Shown one piece after another: positions 32,902 to 40,432 of a stretch of 64,000 nt of DNA. Below the pieces are notes generated by a model. The model was given only the letters and a program-made list of their open reading frames with translations. It was not told the DNA's origin and searched no databases. Positions within the stretch are counted from its first letter, which is position 1. Each line of letters begins with the position of its first letter. The position numbers were made by a program, and so were the translations under genes. This stretch comes from Gordonia prachuapensis (GTDB taxonomy: Bacteria > Actinomycetota > Actinomycetes > Mycobacteriales > Mycobacteriaceae), in the NCBI RefSeq assembly GCF_036350515.1, contig NZ_JAZDUE010000022.1, positions 1 through 64,000 of the forward strand, given 5' to 3'.

Positions 32902-34143
32902 TCAGAAGAACGTTCCGGAGAACGGCGCCTGCTCAGGTGTGAACGCGCGGTCCAGCGCACTCAACGTCGAGGGATCAGCCGTCCACAGCCGATCCGCTGC
33001 GGCGAACGTGCGGGCATTCGTCCCACCCAGGAACAACGACGACAGGACAGAGATGTCGAGGCGAACCGTCGGCGCCGACGTACTCGGCGCGACGATCGCA
33101 CCACCATTTCGGATCGACATGTCGAACACGCCGCCCCGGCCGCGGAATGCGTCGGTGACCTCGAGGACGACGTCGAGGTCGGCGAAGTAGCGCCGGGAGG
33201 TCAATGCCCGCGGGACGTCGAGGATGCGCAACCACATCTTGTCGGTGAGCCCCGTGACCGAGACGGCACGATGGTCGACGAGCTTCGCCGGGAGCGGATC
33301 ATCGACCGGTACCGAGGCGGTGACCGACGCCATCAGGTCCAGGCCGGTCAACACCCGCCACAGCTCGGTGTGCGCGTCATCGGTCACCGCGAACACCTCG
33401 GCGACGTCCCCGCGCGTGGGCTCCGCCGATGTGTTGATCCGGTAGCTCGCGTATCCGTCGGCGTGGAGCAGGTAGTGCAGCCCGCTGGTCTGCGCGGGTC
33501 GCTGCGACGGGCGATCGGCGAGAATCGGCTCCCACCACGTCTCCGGACGGTGCACGGCTCCCGAACGCGACGCCGCCCATCGCGCGTGGATCTCGGGCAC
33601 CCGACGGGCCACTTCCTCTCCCGTCGCATAGTTGACCGGAGAGACCTCGGGGTCCGCGGGCCGACGCATCGTCGCCGCGCTCAGGTCGACCGAGACCTCG
33701 TGCGCGTGGCAGGCGGGTCCGAACCCGTACCGCTCGTAGATGGTCGCCTCACTGGCGGTGAGGATGGCGAAGACCTGATCCTCGGCCTCCCACTGGTCGA
33801 ACAACTCGGTGATCATCGTCCGCAGAATCCCGCGACGACGGTGGGTGGCCGCGACGGACACCCAGGAGAGGCCGGCGGCCGGTTGCTGCTCGCCGCCCGG
33901 GACGGTCACGGTCATGCGGTAGTACATCGAGACGCCGACCAGGGGAGAACCCACCAGTCCCTGCGGATCGCGGACCAGCACGACGTCGGCGTCGTCGACC
34001 TTTCCCCGCAGGTCGGCCTGCTCGGCAGTCGACAACGGGTTGGTCATCAGGAATGCCCGCGCATCGGTCGCGAAGATCTCGTCCCAGTCGGCGTCGGTGG
34101 CGCGCGAGACGGCGAGAGCGGAAGCATCCTGGGAGATCGTCAC
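32902..34143 (-). CDS. Eis-like GNAT N-acetyltransferase
   Basis: A protein of about 413 residues of the Eis family: an N-terminal GNAT domain with the acetyl-CoA loop VSVAATHRRRGILRTMI (about 95-111) and TIYERYGFGPA (about 136-146) carrying the conserved Tyr, a second degenerate GNAT part, and a sterol-carrier-like C-terminal domain ending SGTFF. In Eis the C-terminal carboxylate takes part in catalysis. M. tuberculosis Eis acetylates many amines including aminoglycosides; the natural substrate here is unknown. GTG 34143 or the TTG just before it starts the gene. Confidence 0.9.
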   Translation of the reverse strand: MTISQDASALAVSRATDADWDEIFATDARAFLMTNPLSTAEQADLRGKVDDADVVLVRDPQGLVGSPLVGVSMYYRMTVTVPGGEQQPAAGLSWVSVAATHRRRGILRTMITELFDQWEAEDQVFAILTASEATIYERYGFGPACHAHEVSVDLSAATMRRPADPEVSPVNYATGEEVARRVPEIHARWAASRSGAVHRPETWWEPILADRPSQRPAQTSGLHYLLHADGYASYRINTSAEPTRGDVAEVFAVTDDAHTELWRVLTGLDLMASVTASVPVDDPLPAKLVDHRAVSVTGLTDKMWLRILDVPRALTSRRYFADLDVVLEVTDAFRGRGGVFDMSIRNGGAIVAPSTSAPTVRLDISVLSSLFLGGTNARTFAAADRLWTADPSTLSALDRAFTPEQAPFSGTFF

Positions 34144-34235
34144 CAATCCACCGTTTCACAGAGCGTTCCGGTGTGAGTGGTCAACCCCGGCTTGCTGCGG
34201 GGTGGGCCACACTGAGCGACGGCATCCGGTCTTGG

Positions 34236-34241
34236 CACACT
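34236..34241 (+). promoter_or_regulatory. Weak -10 box, possible leaderless start
   Basis: CACACT ends 6 bases before GTG 34248, the same hexamer as at the DUF3027 gene. Confidence 0.35.
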
Positions 34242-34247
34242 GACGAC

Positions 34248-35102
34248 GTGGCCAGCACCAGTGTCGACGTCATCGACATCGATGATCCGTCGGATCCGCG
34301 CGTCGACGACTTCCGCGATCTCAACTCCGTCGACCGCCGTCCGGATCTCCCGGCACTACCCGGAGGACGGGTCGGCAAAGGCCTGGTCATCGCCGAGGGC
34401 GTGCTCGTCGCGCAGCGGATGATCGCCTCCCGGTTCGCGCCGCATGCCTTCCTCGGCGTGGACAAGCGCCTCACCGAACTCGATGACGCCCTGGAGAACC
34501 CCACACTGCGTGGAGTTCCGTTCTATCGGGCATCCGCGGACGTGATGGCCGACGTCGTCGGCTTTCACCTCAACCGTGGCGTTCTCGCGGTGGCGCGTCG
34601 ACCGCCCGTGCTCGACGTCGCCGATGTCGTCGAGCGCGCGCACACCGTAGCGATCCTCGAGGGTGTCAACGACCACGAGAACATCGGCAGCATCTTCCGC
34701 AACGCCGCAGGTCTGGGTGTCGACGCTGTGCTGTTCGGTGCCGGATGCGCCGACCCGCTCTACCGTCGCTGCGTGCGCGTCTCCATGGGGCATGCCCTGC
34801 TGGTCCCGTTCGCCCGCTTCGACGACTGGCCGCGTGGGCTGTCGGTGCTGAACGACCACGGCTTCCGCACCGTGGCACTGACGCCGGGGCCCGGGTCGGT
34901 GCCGTTGCGCGAGGCCGTCGACGCCGCCAAGGTCGCGTTCCTGGTCGGCGCCGAGGGGCCCGGACTGTCGGAGACCGTGATGCGCGCCAGTGATCTGCGT
35001 GCCCACATCCCGATGAGTCGCGGCACCGATTCGCTCAACGTTGCGACGGCTGCGGCGATCGCGTTCTACGAGCGGGCCCGATCGGGGACGATGAACGCGT
35101 GA
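34248..35102 (+). CDS. TrmH/SpoU-family RNA methyltransferase
   Basis: A 284-residue SPOUT methyltransferase (Rv0881 position). A substrate-binding domain covers about residues 1-110; the knotted SAM domain shows EGVNDHENIGSIFRNAAGLG (motif 1, about 139-158), FLVGAEGPGLS (motif 2, about 231-241) and MSRGTDSLNVATAAAIAFYE (motif 3, about 256-275). It methylates a 2'-OH of ribose in rRNA or tRNA; the exact site is unknown. GTG 34248 is favoured by a -10-like box at 6 bases. It overlaps the next gene by 4 bases. Confidence 0.92.
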   Translation: MASTSVDVIDIDDPSDPRVDDFRDLNSVDRRPDLPALPGGRVGKGLVIAEGVLVAQRMIASRFAPHAFLGVDKRLTELDDALENPTLRGVPFYRASADVMADVVGFHLNRGVLAVARRPPVLDVADVVERAHTVAILEGVNDHENIGSIFRNAAGLGVDAVLFGAGCADPLYRRCVRVSMGHALLVPFARFDDWPRGLSVLNDHGFRTVALTPGPGSVPLREAVDAAKVAFLVGAEGPGLSETVMRASDLRAHIPMSRGTDSLNVATAAAIAFYERARSGTMNA

Positions 35103-35437
35103 TCGTCATCGAGAGCGTGCGGACCCGGCGGATGTCACCGCACGGCGGCGGGGACCGGTTCGCCGTCGACGAACCCACACCCTGGGTGCTGGGTCTGTTC
35201 GTCACGGTCTTCCACGCGCTGTTCGCGACACTCCTGCTCGTGGGCGTCTACGACCTGATCGGAGGGTTCGTCACCTGGTTGGGTCTGCTTGCGGTGCTCG
35301 TCGTCGCGGGCGGGCTGGGATGGACCCTGTGGGATCTCCGTGACCGCCCGGTCTGGCGGTGGATCGTGTGGGGCGCCCTCATCGGGTTGCTGGCGGGCCT
35401 CGGCTCGTCGGTCGCGTTGATGGCCCTCGGCCGCTGA
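35099..35437 (+). CDS. DUF2537 membrane protein
   Basis: A 112-residue protein with three predicted membrane helices (about residues 28-52, 57-75 and 86-108) after a polar start. It matches the DUF2537 family (Rv0882 position). GTG 35099 overlaps the stop of the methylase gene (GTGA), so the two are co-translated. Function unknown. Confidence 0.8.
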   Translation: MIVIESVRTRRMSPHGGGDRFAVDEPTPWVLGLFVTVFHALFATLLLVGVYDLIGGFVTWLGLLAVLVVAGGLGWTLWDLRDRPVWRWIVWGALIGLLAGLGSSVALMALGR

Positions 35438-35455
35438 CCCCACTCGCGCGTCGGA

Positions 35456-36247
35456 TCAGCCGCCGAAGCCGAAGTACCTCGCGATGCGCCCGCGGCGCTT
35501 GGCCGGACGGGGCTCGTCGGACGTCGGGGAGTCACCGTTGGCGGCGACCGAACTTCCGGACACGGTCAGATCGTTCTGGTACCGAGCCCAGTCCTCCTCT
35601 GCCGGTATGTAATCGGCAGGGTGAATGGCGAATGCGGTCACCGGGATTCGGGTCGGGTCCAGATCGGTGTCGGCCCGCGGGGACGTGAACCGGAAACCCA
35701 GCCAGTGCCGGTTGGCCTGCTCGGCGAGCTCCTGCGGGTGGAAGGGAAGCGCCAACGGTTCGGCCGGTACGCCCGCCGCGTACTGCAGCGGATGTTCACC
35801 GGCCCAGAACGGCCGCTCGAGGGGATCGGGCAGACCAATGTCCTCGAAGATCGTCACCGGGTCCGCGGAGAACGAACGTTTCAGTTCGCCGTGTTCCCAC
35901 CGGGCGAACGCGCCGACGGAGCGATCCGGGTCGGTGACCAACAGGGTGGCCGCCGCACTCTGTCGGATCGAGGACAGCGTGCGGGTCAGGGTGGACGGCT
36001 CGGTGGTGTCGAACAACGAACAACACAGCACCGCTGTCCGGCCGTACCAGCCGGCGTAGACGTGCGCATCCCGCGCGGCCGCGGCGGTGGCGAGATCCGT
36101 GTCCGAGACCGGCACCAGCACGCGGTCACCGTAGATCGTCGCGGCGAGTTTCTGGGCGGCCACGACGTCGTTGACCGGACCTTCGCGGAGCAGTGCGACG
36201 GGATCGTCGCTGTCGATGAACCAGAGTGTGACTGCGCGGGCCGACAC
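35456..36247 (-). CDS. DUF6928-like protein
   Basis: A 263-residue soluble protein starting MSARAVTLWFIDSDDPVALL, with HVYAGWYGRTAVLCCSLFD (about residues 82-100) and FWAGEHPLQY (about 146-155), ending in a basic tail KRRGRIARYFGFGG. I recall this family as DUF6928, common in actinomycetes; the name is less certain than the family. It follows sepH by 8 bases on the same strand, so a joint transcript is likely. Function unknown. Confidence 0.7.
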   Translation of the reverse strand: MSARAVTLWFIDSDDPVALLREGPVNDVVAAQKLAATIYGDRVLVPVSDTDLATAAAARDAHVYAGWYGRTAVLCCSLFDTTEPSTLTRTLSSIRQSAAATLLVTDPDRSVGAFARWEHGELKRSFSADPVTIFEDIGLPDPLERPFWAGEHPLQYAAGVPAEPLALPFHPQELAEQANRHWLGFRFTSPRADTDLDPTRIPVTAFAIHPADYIPAEEDWARYQNDLTVSGSSVAANGDSPTSDEPRPAKRRGRIARYFGFGG

Positions 36248-36255
36248 GTCGCGGA

Positions 36256-37242
36256 TCAGCCGTTGCCGTTGCTGCGGACGCCCAGCAGGACATCCTCCCA
36301 GGCGGGAACGGCAGGTTTGCGTGTACGGCGGCGCGGCTTGGCGGAACCGGCCTCGGGAGCCTCGTCGCCGGAAGCCGTGGTCGCAGCTGCGGGCGAGGCC
36401 TCCTCACGACCGGCGGCGGTGCCGGGGCGATCGTTCGTGCGCTCGGGCTCATCCGCGGGCGGCGGCGGGCCGAAATCGATCGCCACGGTGCCGTGCTCGT
36501 CGTGGCTGGGCGCCATGCTTCCGTTGCGGGTGCGCTGGGCATCGATGAGTCGGTCGGCGTCGAGTGTGACCTCGTCGTGGTCGACAGGTGCCTCGGCCTG
36601 GTGCTCGACGTGTGGGGTCAGGTCGGGTGTGGCGACGGGCGTGAGCTTGCGCCGCGGCGTGATCGTCTCGGGGTGGGTGAGTTCGTCTGCGAGGTCGTCG
36701 AGCGGGTCGGCGGTCCCGCCGTGGCTACCCGGCTGGAAGCGCCAATGTGCGTGGTTGTCGGTGCGGCCGACATGCCACGACGCCTGGACCACCCAGTACC
36801 CGTCGTCGCCCTTCCAGGCGTCCCACTCCACGCTGTGCTGGCTCTGTCCGAGGGCCACCATCGCCTCGGTGACCGTTTCGCCGAGCGTGGACACCGATGG
36901 CCCGTCCTCGCGGATCGGGTGGGACATCGATGCGAGCTCCGTGGCGCGAGCGCGTTCGAGGAGGACCGGGTGGGCGAAGCGTTCGATCTTGTCGACCGGC
37001 ACACCGGCCAGTGCGGCGACTTCCGACACCGTCGCTCCGGCACGGATGCGGGCTTGGATCTCTCGTGGTCGAAGTGTGCTTTCCATTTCGATCTCGATCT
37101 GCCCCAATCGTGAGATGTCGCCGCGCGCCGCGGCCCGGAGCCGCTCGTCGGCGGCGACCCGATACCTCTCACCCGACTCGGCATCCTGACAGATCACATG
37201 GGTGCCGTCGGCCTCGACGCCGACGACTCGAAGCTCACGCAT
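36256..37242 (-). CDS. sepH: Cell division protein SepH
   Basis: A 328-residue SepH (DUF3071). The N-terminal part has MRELRVVGVEADGTHVICQD and a helix-turn-helix-like PREIQARIRAGATVSEVAAL (about residues 58-77) followed by KIERFAHPVLLERARA. A long acidic, Pro-rich linker leads to the conserved C-terminal basic motif RRRTRKPAVPAWEDVLLGV. In Streptomyces and Mycobacterium SepH binds FtsZ and promotes filament assembly at the septum. ATG 37242 has GGAGGAGGAG upstream. A short leaderless ORF ends inside its start. Confidence 0.92.
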   Translation of the reverse strand: MRELRVVGVEADGTHVICQDAESGERYRVAADERLRAAARGDISRLGQIEIEMESTLRPREIQARIRAGATVSEVAALAGVPVDKIERFAHPVLLERARATELASMSHPIREDGPSVSTLGETVTEAMVALGQSQHSVEWDAWKGDDGYWVVQASWHVGRTDNHAHWRFQPGSHGGTADPLDDLADELTHPETITPRRKLTPVATPDLTPHVEHQAEAPVDHDEVTLDADRLIDAQRTRNGSMAPSHDEHGTVAIDFGPPPPADEPERTNDRPGTAAGREEASPAAATTASGDEAPEAGSAKPRRRTRKPAVPAWEDVLLGVRSNGNG

Positions 37243-37366
37243 CTGCTCCTCCTCCGGTGACCACGAGTGCGGGCATTGGGGTCAGGTTAATGCACACGTC
37301 ACCTACGCCCCGGCGGGACACGCGGCAAAACCGCAGATCAGCAAGGTTGTGGCGGGTGGTACCCAT
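37235..37366 (-). CDS. Leaderless 43-residue ORF overlapping the sepH start
   Basis: From ATG 37366 the minus strand reads MGTTRHNLADLRFCRVSRR, then GVGDVCINLTPMPALVV, TGGGADA and stop, ending 8 bases inside sepH. TAGCGT (37374-37379) lies 7 bases before the ATG, so the ORF would be translated from a leaderless mRNA and its ribosomes would end next to the sepH ribosome binding site. The HNLADLRFCRVSRR part loosely recalls the actinobacterial leader peptides with a His-x-Asp-Leu and Cys pattern. It may couple or tune sepH translation. No homologue is known to me. Confidence 0.5.
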   Translation of the reverse strand: MGTTRHNLADLRFCRVSRRGVGDVCINLTPMPALVVTGGGADA

Positions 37367-37373
37367 GGGGCAC

Positions 37374-37379
37374 ACGCTA
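37374..37379 (-). promoter_or_regulatory. -10 box of the sepH leader ORF
   Basis: TAGCGT on the minus strand, 7 bases before ATG 37366. This would be the promoter for the leader ORF and sepH together. Confidence 0.45.
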
Positions 37380-37424
37380 CAGGTGATAACGGGGCGGCCA
37401 TCCCGCTGGTCACTTTGTTTCCCC

Positions 37425-37612
37425 TCCGCTGATCGAGTAGCCCGCGAGCCGCTAGGCGAGCGGGCGTATCGAGATCTCCTGCAGCGCACGGGGTCTCGAT
37501 ACGCGTCGGGCTCGCAAGCTCGCACGTCGCTACTCGACCAGCGGTATGGGGTGGCTCGCGGGCTACTCGACCAGCGGTATGGGGCGGCTCGCGGCCTACT
37601 GGGTCAGCGGTA
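37425..37612. repeat. Dispersed repeat family A cluster
   Basis: The gap 37367-37618 contains CTGATCGAGTAGCCCGCGAG and CGTATCGAGATCTCC facing GGTCTCGATACGCGTCGG and GCTACTCGACCAGCGG (an inverted pair of family A units at 37430-37545), then GGCTACTCGACCAGCGG and a degenerate GCCTACTGGGTCAGCGG. It lies between serC and sepH, both on the minus strand. No gene is seen. Confidence 0.8.
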
Positions 37613-37618
37613 GAGCTC

Positions 37619-38764
37619 TCAGAGCTTGCCGACGACGAAATCGACGCACTCGGTCAGCTTGCTGACGTCATCGGGGTCGATCGCCGGGAACATGCCGATC
37701 CGCAGCTGGTTGCGGCCGAGCTTGCGGTAGGGCTCGGTGTCGACGACACCGTTGGCCCGCAACGTCTTCGCCACCGCTGCGGCATCGATGTCGTCGTCGA
37801 GGTCGATGGTGCCGACGACCTGGCTGCGATGCGACGGGTCGGCGACGAACGGTGTCGCGAACTCGCTCGCCTCGGCCCACTGGTAGAGCCGCGAGCTCGA
37901 ATCCGCGGTCCGGGACACGCACCAGTCGAGTCCGCCCTGGTCGAGCATCCACTGGATCTGGTTGTCGAGCAGCAGCAGCGAGCCGACCGCCGGAGTGTTG
38001 TAGGTCTGGTTCTTGCTGCTGTTGTCGACCGCGGTCGGCAGCGACAGGAACTCCGGGCACCAGCGATCGGACTCGGCGATCTGCGCGATGCGTTCGAGTG
38101 CTCGCGGGCTCATCAGCGCGATCCACAGGCCGCCGTCCGAGGCGAAGCACTTCTGGGGAGCGAAGTAGTAGATGTCGGCGTCGGCGACGTTCACCGGCAG
38201 CCCGCCGGCACCCGACGTCGCGTCGATGGCGACGAGTGCGTCATCCGATCCGGCCGGGCGGGTCACGGGCACGGCGACGCCCGTCGACGTCTCGTTGTGC
38301 GCCCAGCCGATCAGGTCGATCCCGCCGAAGTCGTCCGCGGTGAGCGCCGCCGGGTCGGGTGCGGTTCCGGGGTCGGTGGAGATCACCGCGGGCGAATCGA
38401 GGAACGGGGCCTTTTTCGCGACCGTCGCGAACTTCGACGAGAACTCCCCGTAGGTGAGGTGCAGGGAACGCTGTTTGATCAGCCCGAACGCCGCGGCGTC
38501 CCAGAACGCCGTGGTGCCACCGTTGGAGATGACCACCTCGTAGCCGTCGGGGAGTGCGAAGAGCTCGGACAGCCCCGAACGGATCGACCCGACGACGTTC
38601 TTCACCGGTGCCTGCCGGTGGCTGGTCCCGAACACCGAGGCCCCGGTGTCGACCAGGGACTGCAGTTGTTCGGGTCGCACCTTGGACGGACCGCAGCCGA
38701 AGCGGCCGTCCGACGGCAGGAGGTCGGCGGGAATCGTGATCGGTGCGGTGGCGGTGTCACTCAT
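37619..38764 (-). CDS. serC: Phosphoserine aminotransferase SerC
   Basis: A 381-residue PLP enzyme of fold type I that makes O-phosphoserine from 3-phosphohydroxypyruvate and glutamate, step two of serine synthesis. It has the mycobacterial-type SerC features GRFGCGPSKVRPEQLQ near the start, FGTSHRQAPVKNVVG (about 44-58), AIDATSGAGGLPV (about 181-193) and the PLP Lys in FAPQKCFASDGG (about 202-213). ATG 38764 (MSDTATAP) was chosen; the frame is open further but unconserved. The promoter is leaderless. It is divergent from the TetR-ABC operon. Confidence 0.95.
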   Translation of the reverse strand: MSDTATAPITIPADLLPSDGRFGCGPSKVRPEQLQSLVDTGASVFGTSHRQAPVKNVVGSIRSGLSELFALPDGYEVVISNGGTTAFWDAAAFGLIKQRSLHLTYGEFSSKFATVAKKAPFLDSPAVISTDPGTAPDPAALTADDFGGIDLIGWAHNETSTGVAVPVTRPAGSDDALVAIDATSGAGGLPVNVADADIYYFAPQKCFASDGGLWIALMSPRALERIAQIAESDRWCPEFLSLPTAVDNSSKNQTYNTPAVGSLLLLDNQIQWMLDQGGLDWCVSRTADSSSRLYQWAEASEFATPFVADPSHRSQVVGTIDLDDDIDAAAVAKTLRANGVVDTEPYRKLGRNQLRIGMFPAIDPDDVSKLTECVDFVVGKL

Positions 38765-38771
38765 GCAGGCA

Positions 38772-38777
38772 ATTCTA
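38772..38777 (-). promoter_or_regulatory. -10 box, leaderless start of serC
   Basis: TAGAAT on the minus strand lies 7 bases before ATG 38764. Confidence 0.65.
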
Positions 38778-38836
38778 GGGTTGTGGTCTCGACCACCCCG
38801 TTTCTGGCCCCTCCCACTCGACCCCTTGATTGCGAC

Positions 38837-38870
38837 TGAACGCACGTTTAGCATGTTGTACATGCGTTCA
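38837..38870. promoter_or_regulatory. TetR operator overlapping the TetR start
   Basis: TGAACGCA (38837-38844) and TGCGTTCA (38863-38870) are a perfect 8-base inverted repeat with 18 bases between. The -10 box TAGCAT (38849-38854) lies in the middle and ends 7 bases before ATG 38862, which itself overlaps the right arm. The layout predicts autorepression of the whole TetR-ABC operon and a leaderless transcript. Confidence 0.75.
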
Positions 38871-39518
38871 ATGGGCGCTGACGACCGATCCACCCGCGCA
38901 CGGGTGCGCGACACCGCGATCGAGGTGTTCGCCCGCGACGGGTTCTCGGCGACGGTCCGGACCATCGCCGACGCGGCCGGCGTGAGTCCGGGTCTGGTGA
39001 TCCACCACTTCGGCAGTAAAGAGAACTTGCGGGCCGAATGTGATGCCCACGTGCTGCGCGAGACCCGGGAGGCCAACGAGCGAGGTCTCGAGAACCAGGC
39101 CGGGCCCCACGCATTCGCCGCGCTCCTGCAGCGGATGGACAACACCGCTGCCGACGGTCCGCGCATCGTCTATCTGATCCGCAGTCTGCAGGCCGGTGGT
39201 GAGATGGCGCGTGAGCTGCTGGCCCACCTGGTCGACGACGCCGAGGCCACGTTCCGGGGCGGTGTGGAGGCCGGGACCATTCGCCCCTCCCATGACGAGG
39301 CCGCGCGAGCCCGGTACATGGTGGCGATGGCGATGGGCGCGCTGCTCGTCGACGTCGTGATGAATCCGCCCGACAACTGGGCGGACGCCGGCGCCATCCT
39401 CCGGTCCTACATGGACCGGACAGTGCTCCCGGCCACCGAACTCGCGGTGCACGGGGTGATGACCGACGAGTCCTTGCTCGATGCAGTCCTGACCTATATC
39501 CGAGGAGGGCAACAATGA
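38862..39518 (+). CDS. TetR-family regulator of the ABC exporter operon
   Basis: A 218-residue TetR protein. The helix-turn-helix is FSATVRTIADAAGVSPGLVI, then HHFGSKENLRAECDAHV (residues about 28-63). The C-terminal part RYMVAMAMGALLVDVVM forms the ligand and dimer region. ATG 38862 is used because of the -10 box 7 bases upstream; an ATG at 38871 is possible. Its stop overlaps the start of the ABC ATPase gene, so regulator and exporter are made together. Such regulators often sense the exported toxic compound. Confidence 0.9.
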   Translation: MRSMGADDRSTRARVRDTAIEVFARDGFSATVRTIADAAGVSPGLVIHHFGSKENLRAECDAHVLRETREANERGLENQAGPHAFAALLQRMDNTAADGPRIVYLIRSLQAGGEMARELLAHLVDDAEATFRGGVEAGTIRPSHDEAARARYMVAMAMGALLVDVVMNPPDNWADAGAILRSYMDRTVLPATELAVHGVMTDESLLDAVLTYIRGGQQ

Positions 39519-40432
39519 CTCACCCAACCGACACCGTCGTGGAGATCGCCGGACTGAGAAAGAGATTCGGCTCTTTCGCAGCTCTCGACGGCCTCGACCT
39601 GACCGTTCACAGAGGCGAGATCGCCGGATTCCTCGGACCCAACGGCGCCGGGAAATCCACCACGATACGAACCATGCTCGGGATGTACCGGCCCGACGGC
39701 GGACGGGTGTCCGTATTCGGAATGGACCCCATGGCCGATGCGGTCGAGATCCACCGCAGGCTCGCGTACGTGCCCGGTGACGTCAACCTCTGGCCACAGC
39801 TGTCCGGCGGCGAATGCATCGACCTACTGTTGTCCCTGCGCGGCGTTCGTCGCGAATCTGCTTCTCGCAAAACAGAATTGATCGATCGATTCGATCTGGA
39901 CCCGAGGAAGAAGGCCTCGACCTACTCGAAGGGAAATCGTCAGAAGGTGGCGTTGATCGCGGCGCTGTCGGCGCACTGCGAGTTGCTGGTGCTCGACGAA
40001 CCCACCTCGGGTCTGGATCCGCTCATGACGCGGGAGTTCACCGAATGCGTCCGCGAGGTCGCCGCGAACGGCACGGCCGTGCTGATGTCCAGTCACCTCC
40101 TCGACGAGGTCGAGCAGCTGTGCGAAACGGTGACGATCATCCGGGCGGGCAAGACGATCCAATCCGGATCGCTTGCCGAACTACGGCATCTGCGCCGGTC
40201 CCGGGTGACCGCGACCATTCGATCGGGTGGCCGCGACCTGGCATCGGTCGAGGGTGTGCACGACTTCGAGTCCGACGGCGATCACGTGACGTTCACCGTG
40301 GAGGACGCCGGGCTGGCGGGGGTCACCCGTGTCCTCGCCCACCATGAGGTCGTCGGCCTCGCGGTGGAACCGCCGAGTCTCGAGGAGCTTTTCCTGCACG
40401 TCTACGACGACCGGGCGGAGGTGCCGACATGA
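39515..40432 (+). CDS. ABC exporter ATP-binding protein
   Basis: A 305-residue ABC ATPase of the drug/polyketide export type. Walker A GPNGAGKST (about residues 41-49), signature YSKGNRQKV (about 135-143), Walker B LLVLDEPTSGLDPL (about 155-168), and switch His in MSSHLLDEVEQL. The C-terminal 80 residues follow the pattern of this exporter group. It overlaps the TetR gene and the permease gene by 4 bases each, giving a three-gene operon. Confidence 0.93.
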   Translation: MTHPTDTVVEIAGLRKRFGSFAALDGLDLTVHRGEIAGFLGPNGAGKSTTIRTMLGMYRPDGGRVSVFGMDPMADAVEIHRRLAYVPGDVNLWPQLSGGECIDLLLSLRGVRRESASRKTELIDRFDLDPRKKASTYSKGNRQKVALIAALSAHCELLVLDEPTSGLDPLMTREFTECVREVAANGTAVLMSSHLLDEVEQLCETVTIIRAGKTIQSGSLAELRHLRRSRVTATIRSGGRDLASVEGVHDFESDGDHVTFTVEDAGLAGVTRVLAHHEVVGLAVEPPSLEELFLHVYDDRAEVPT

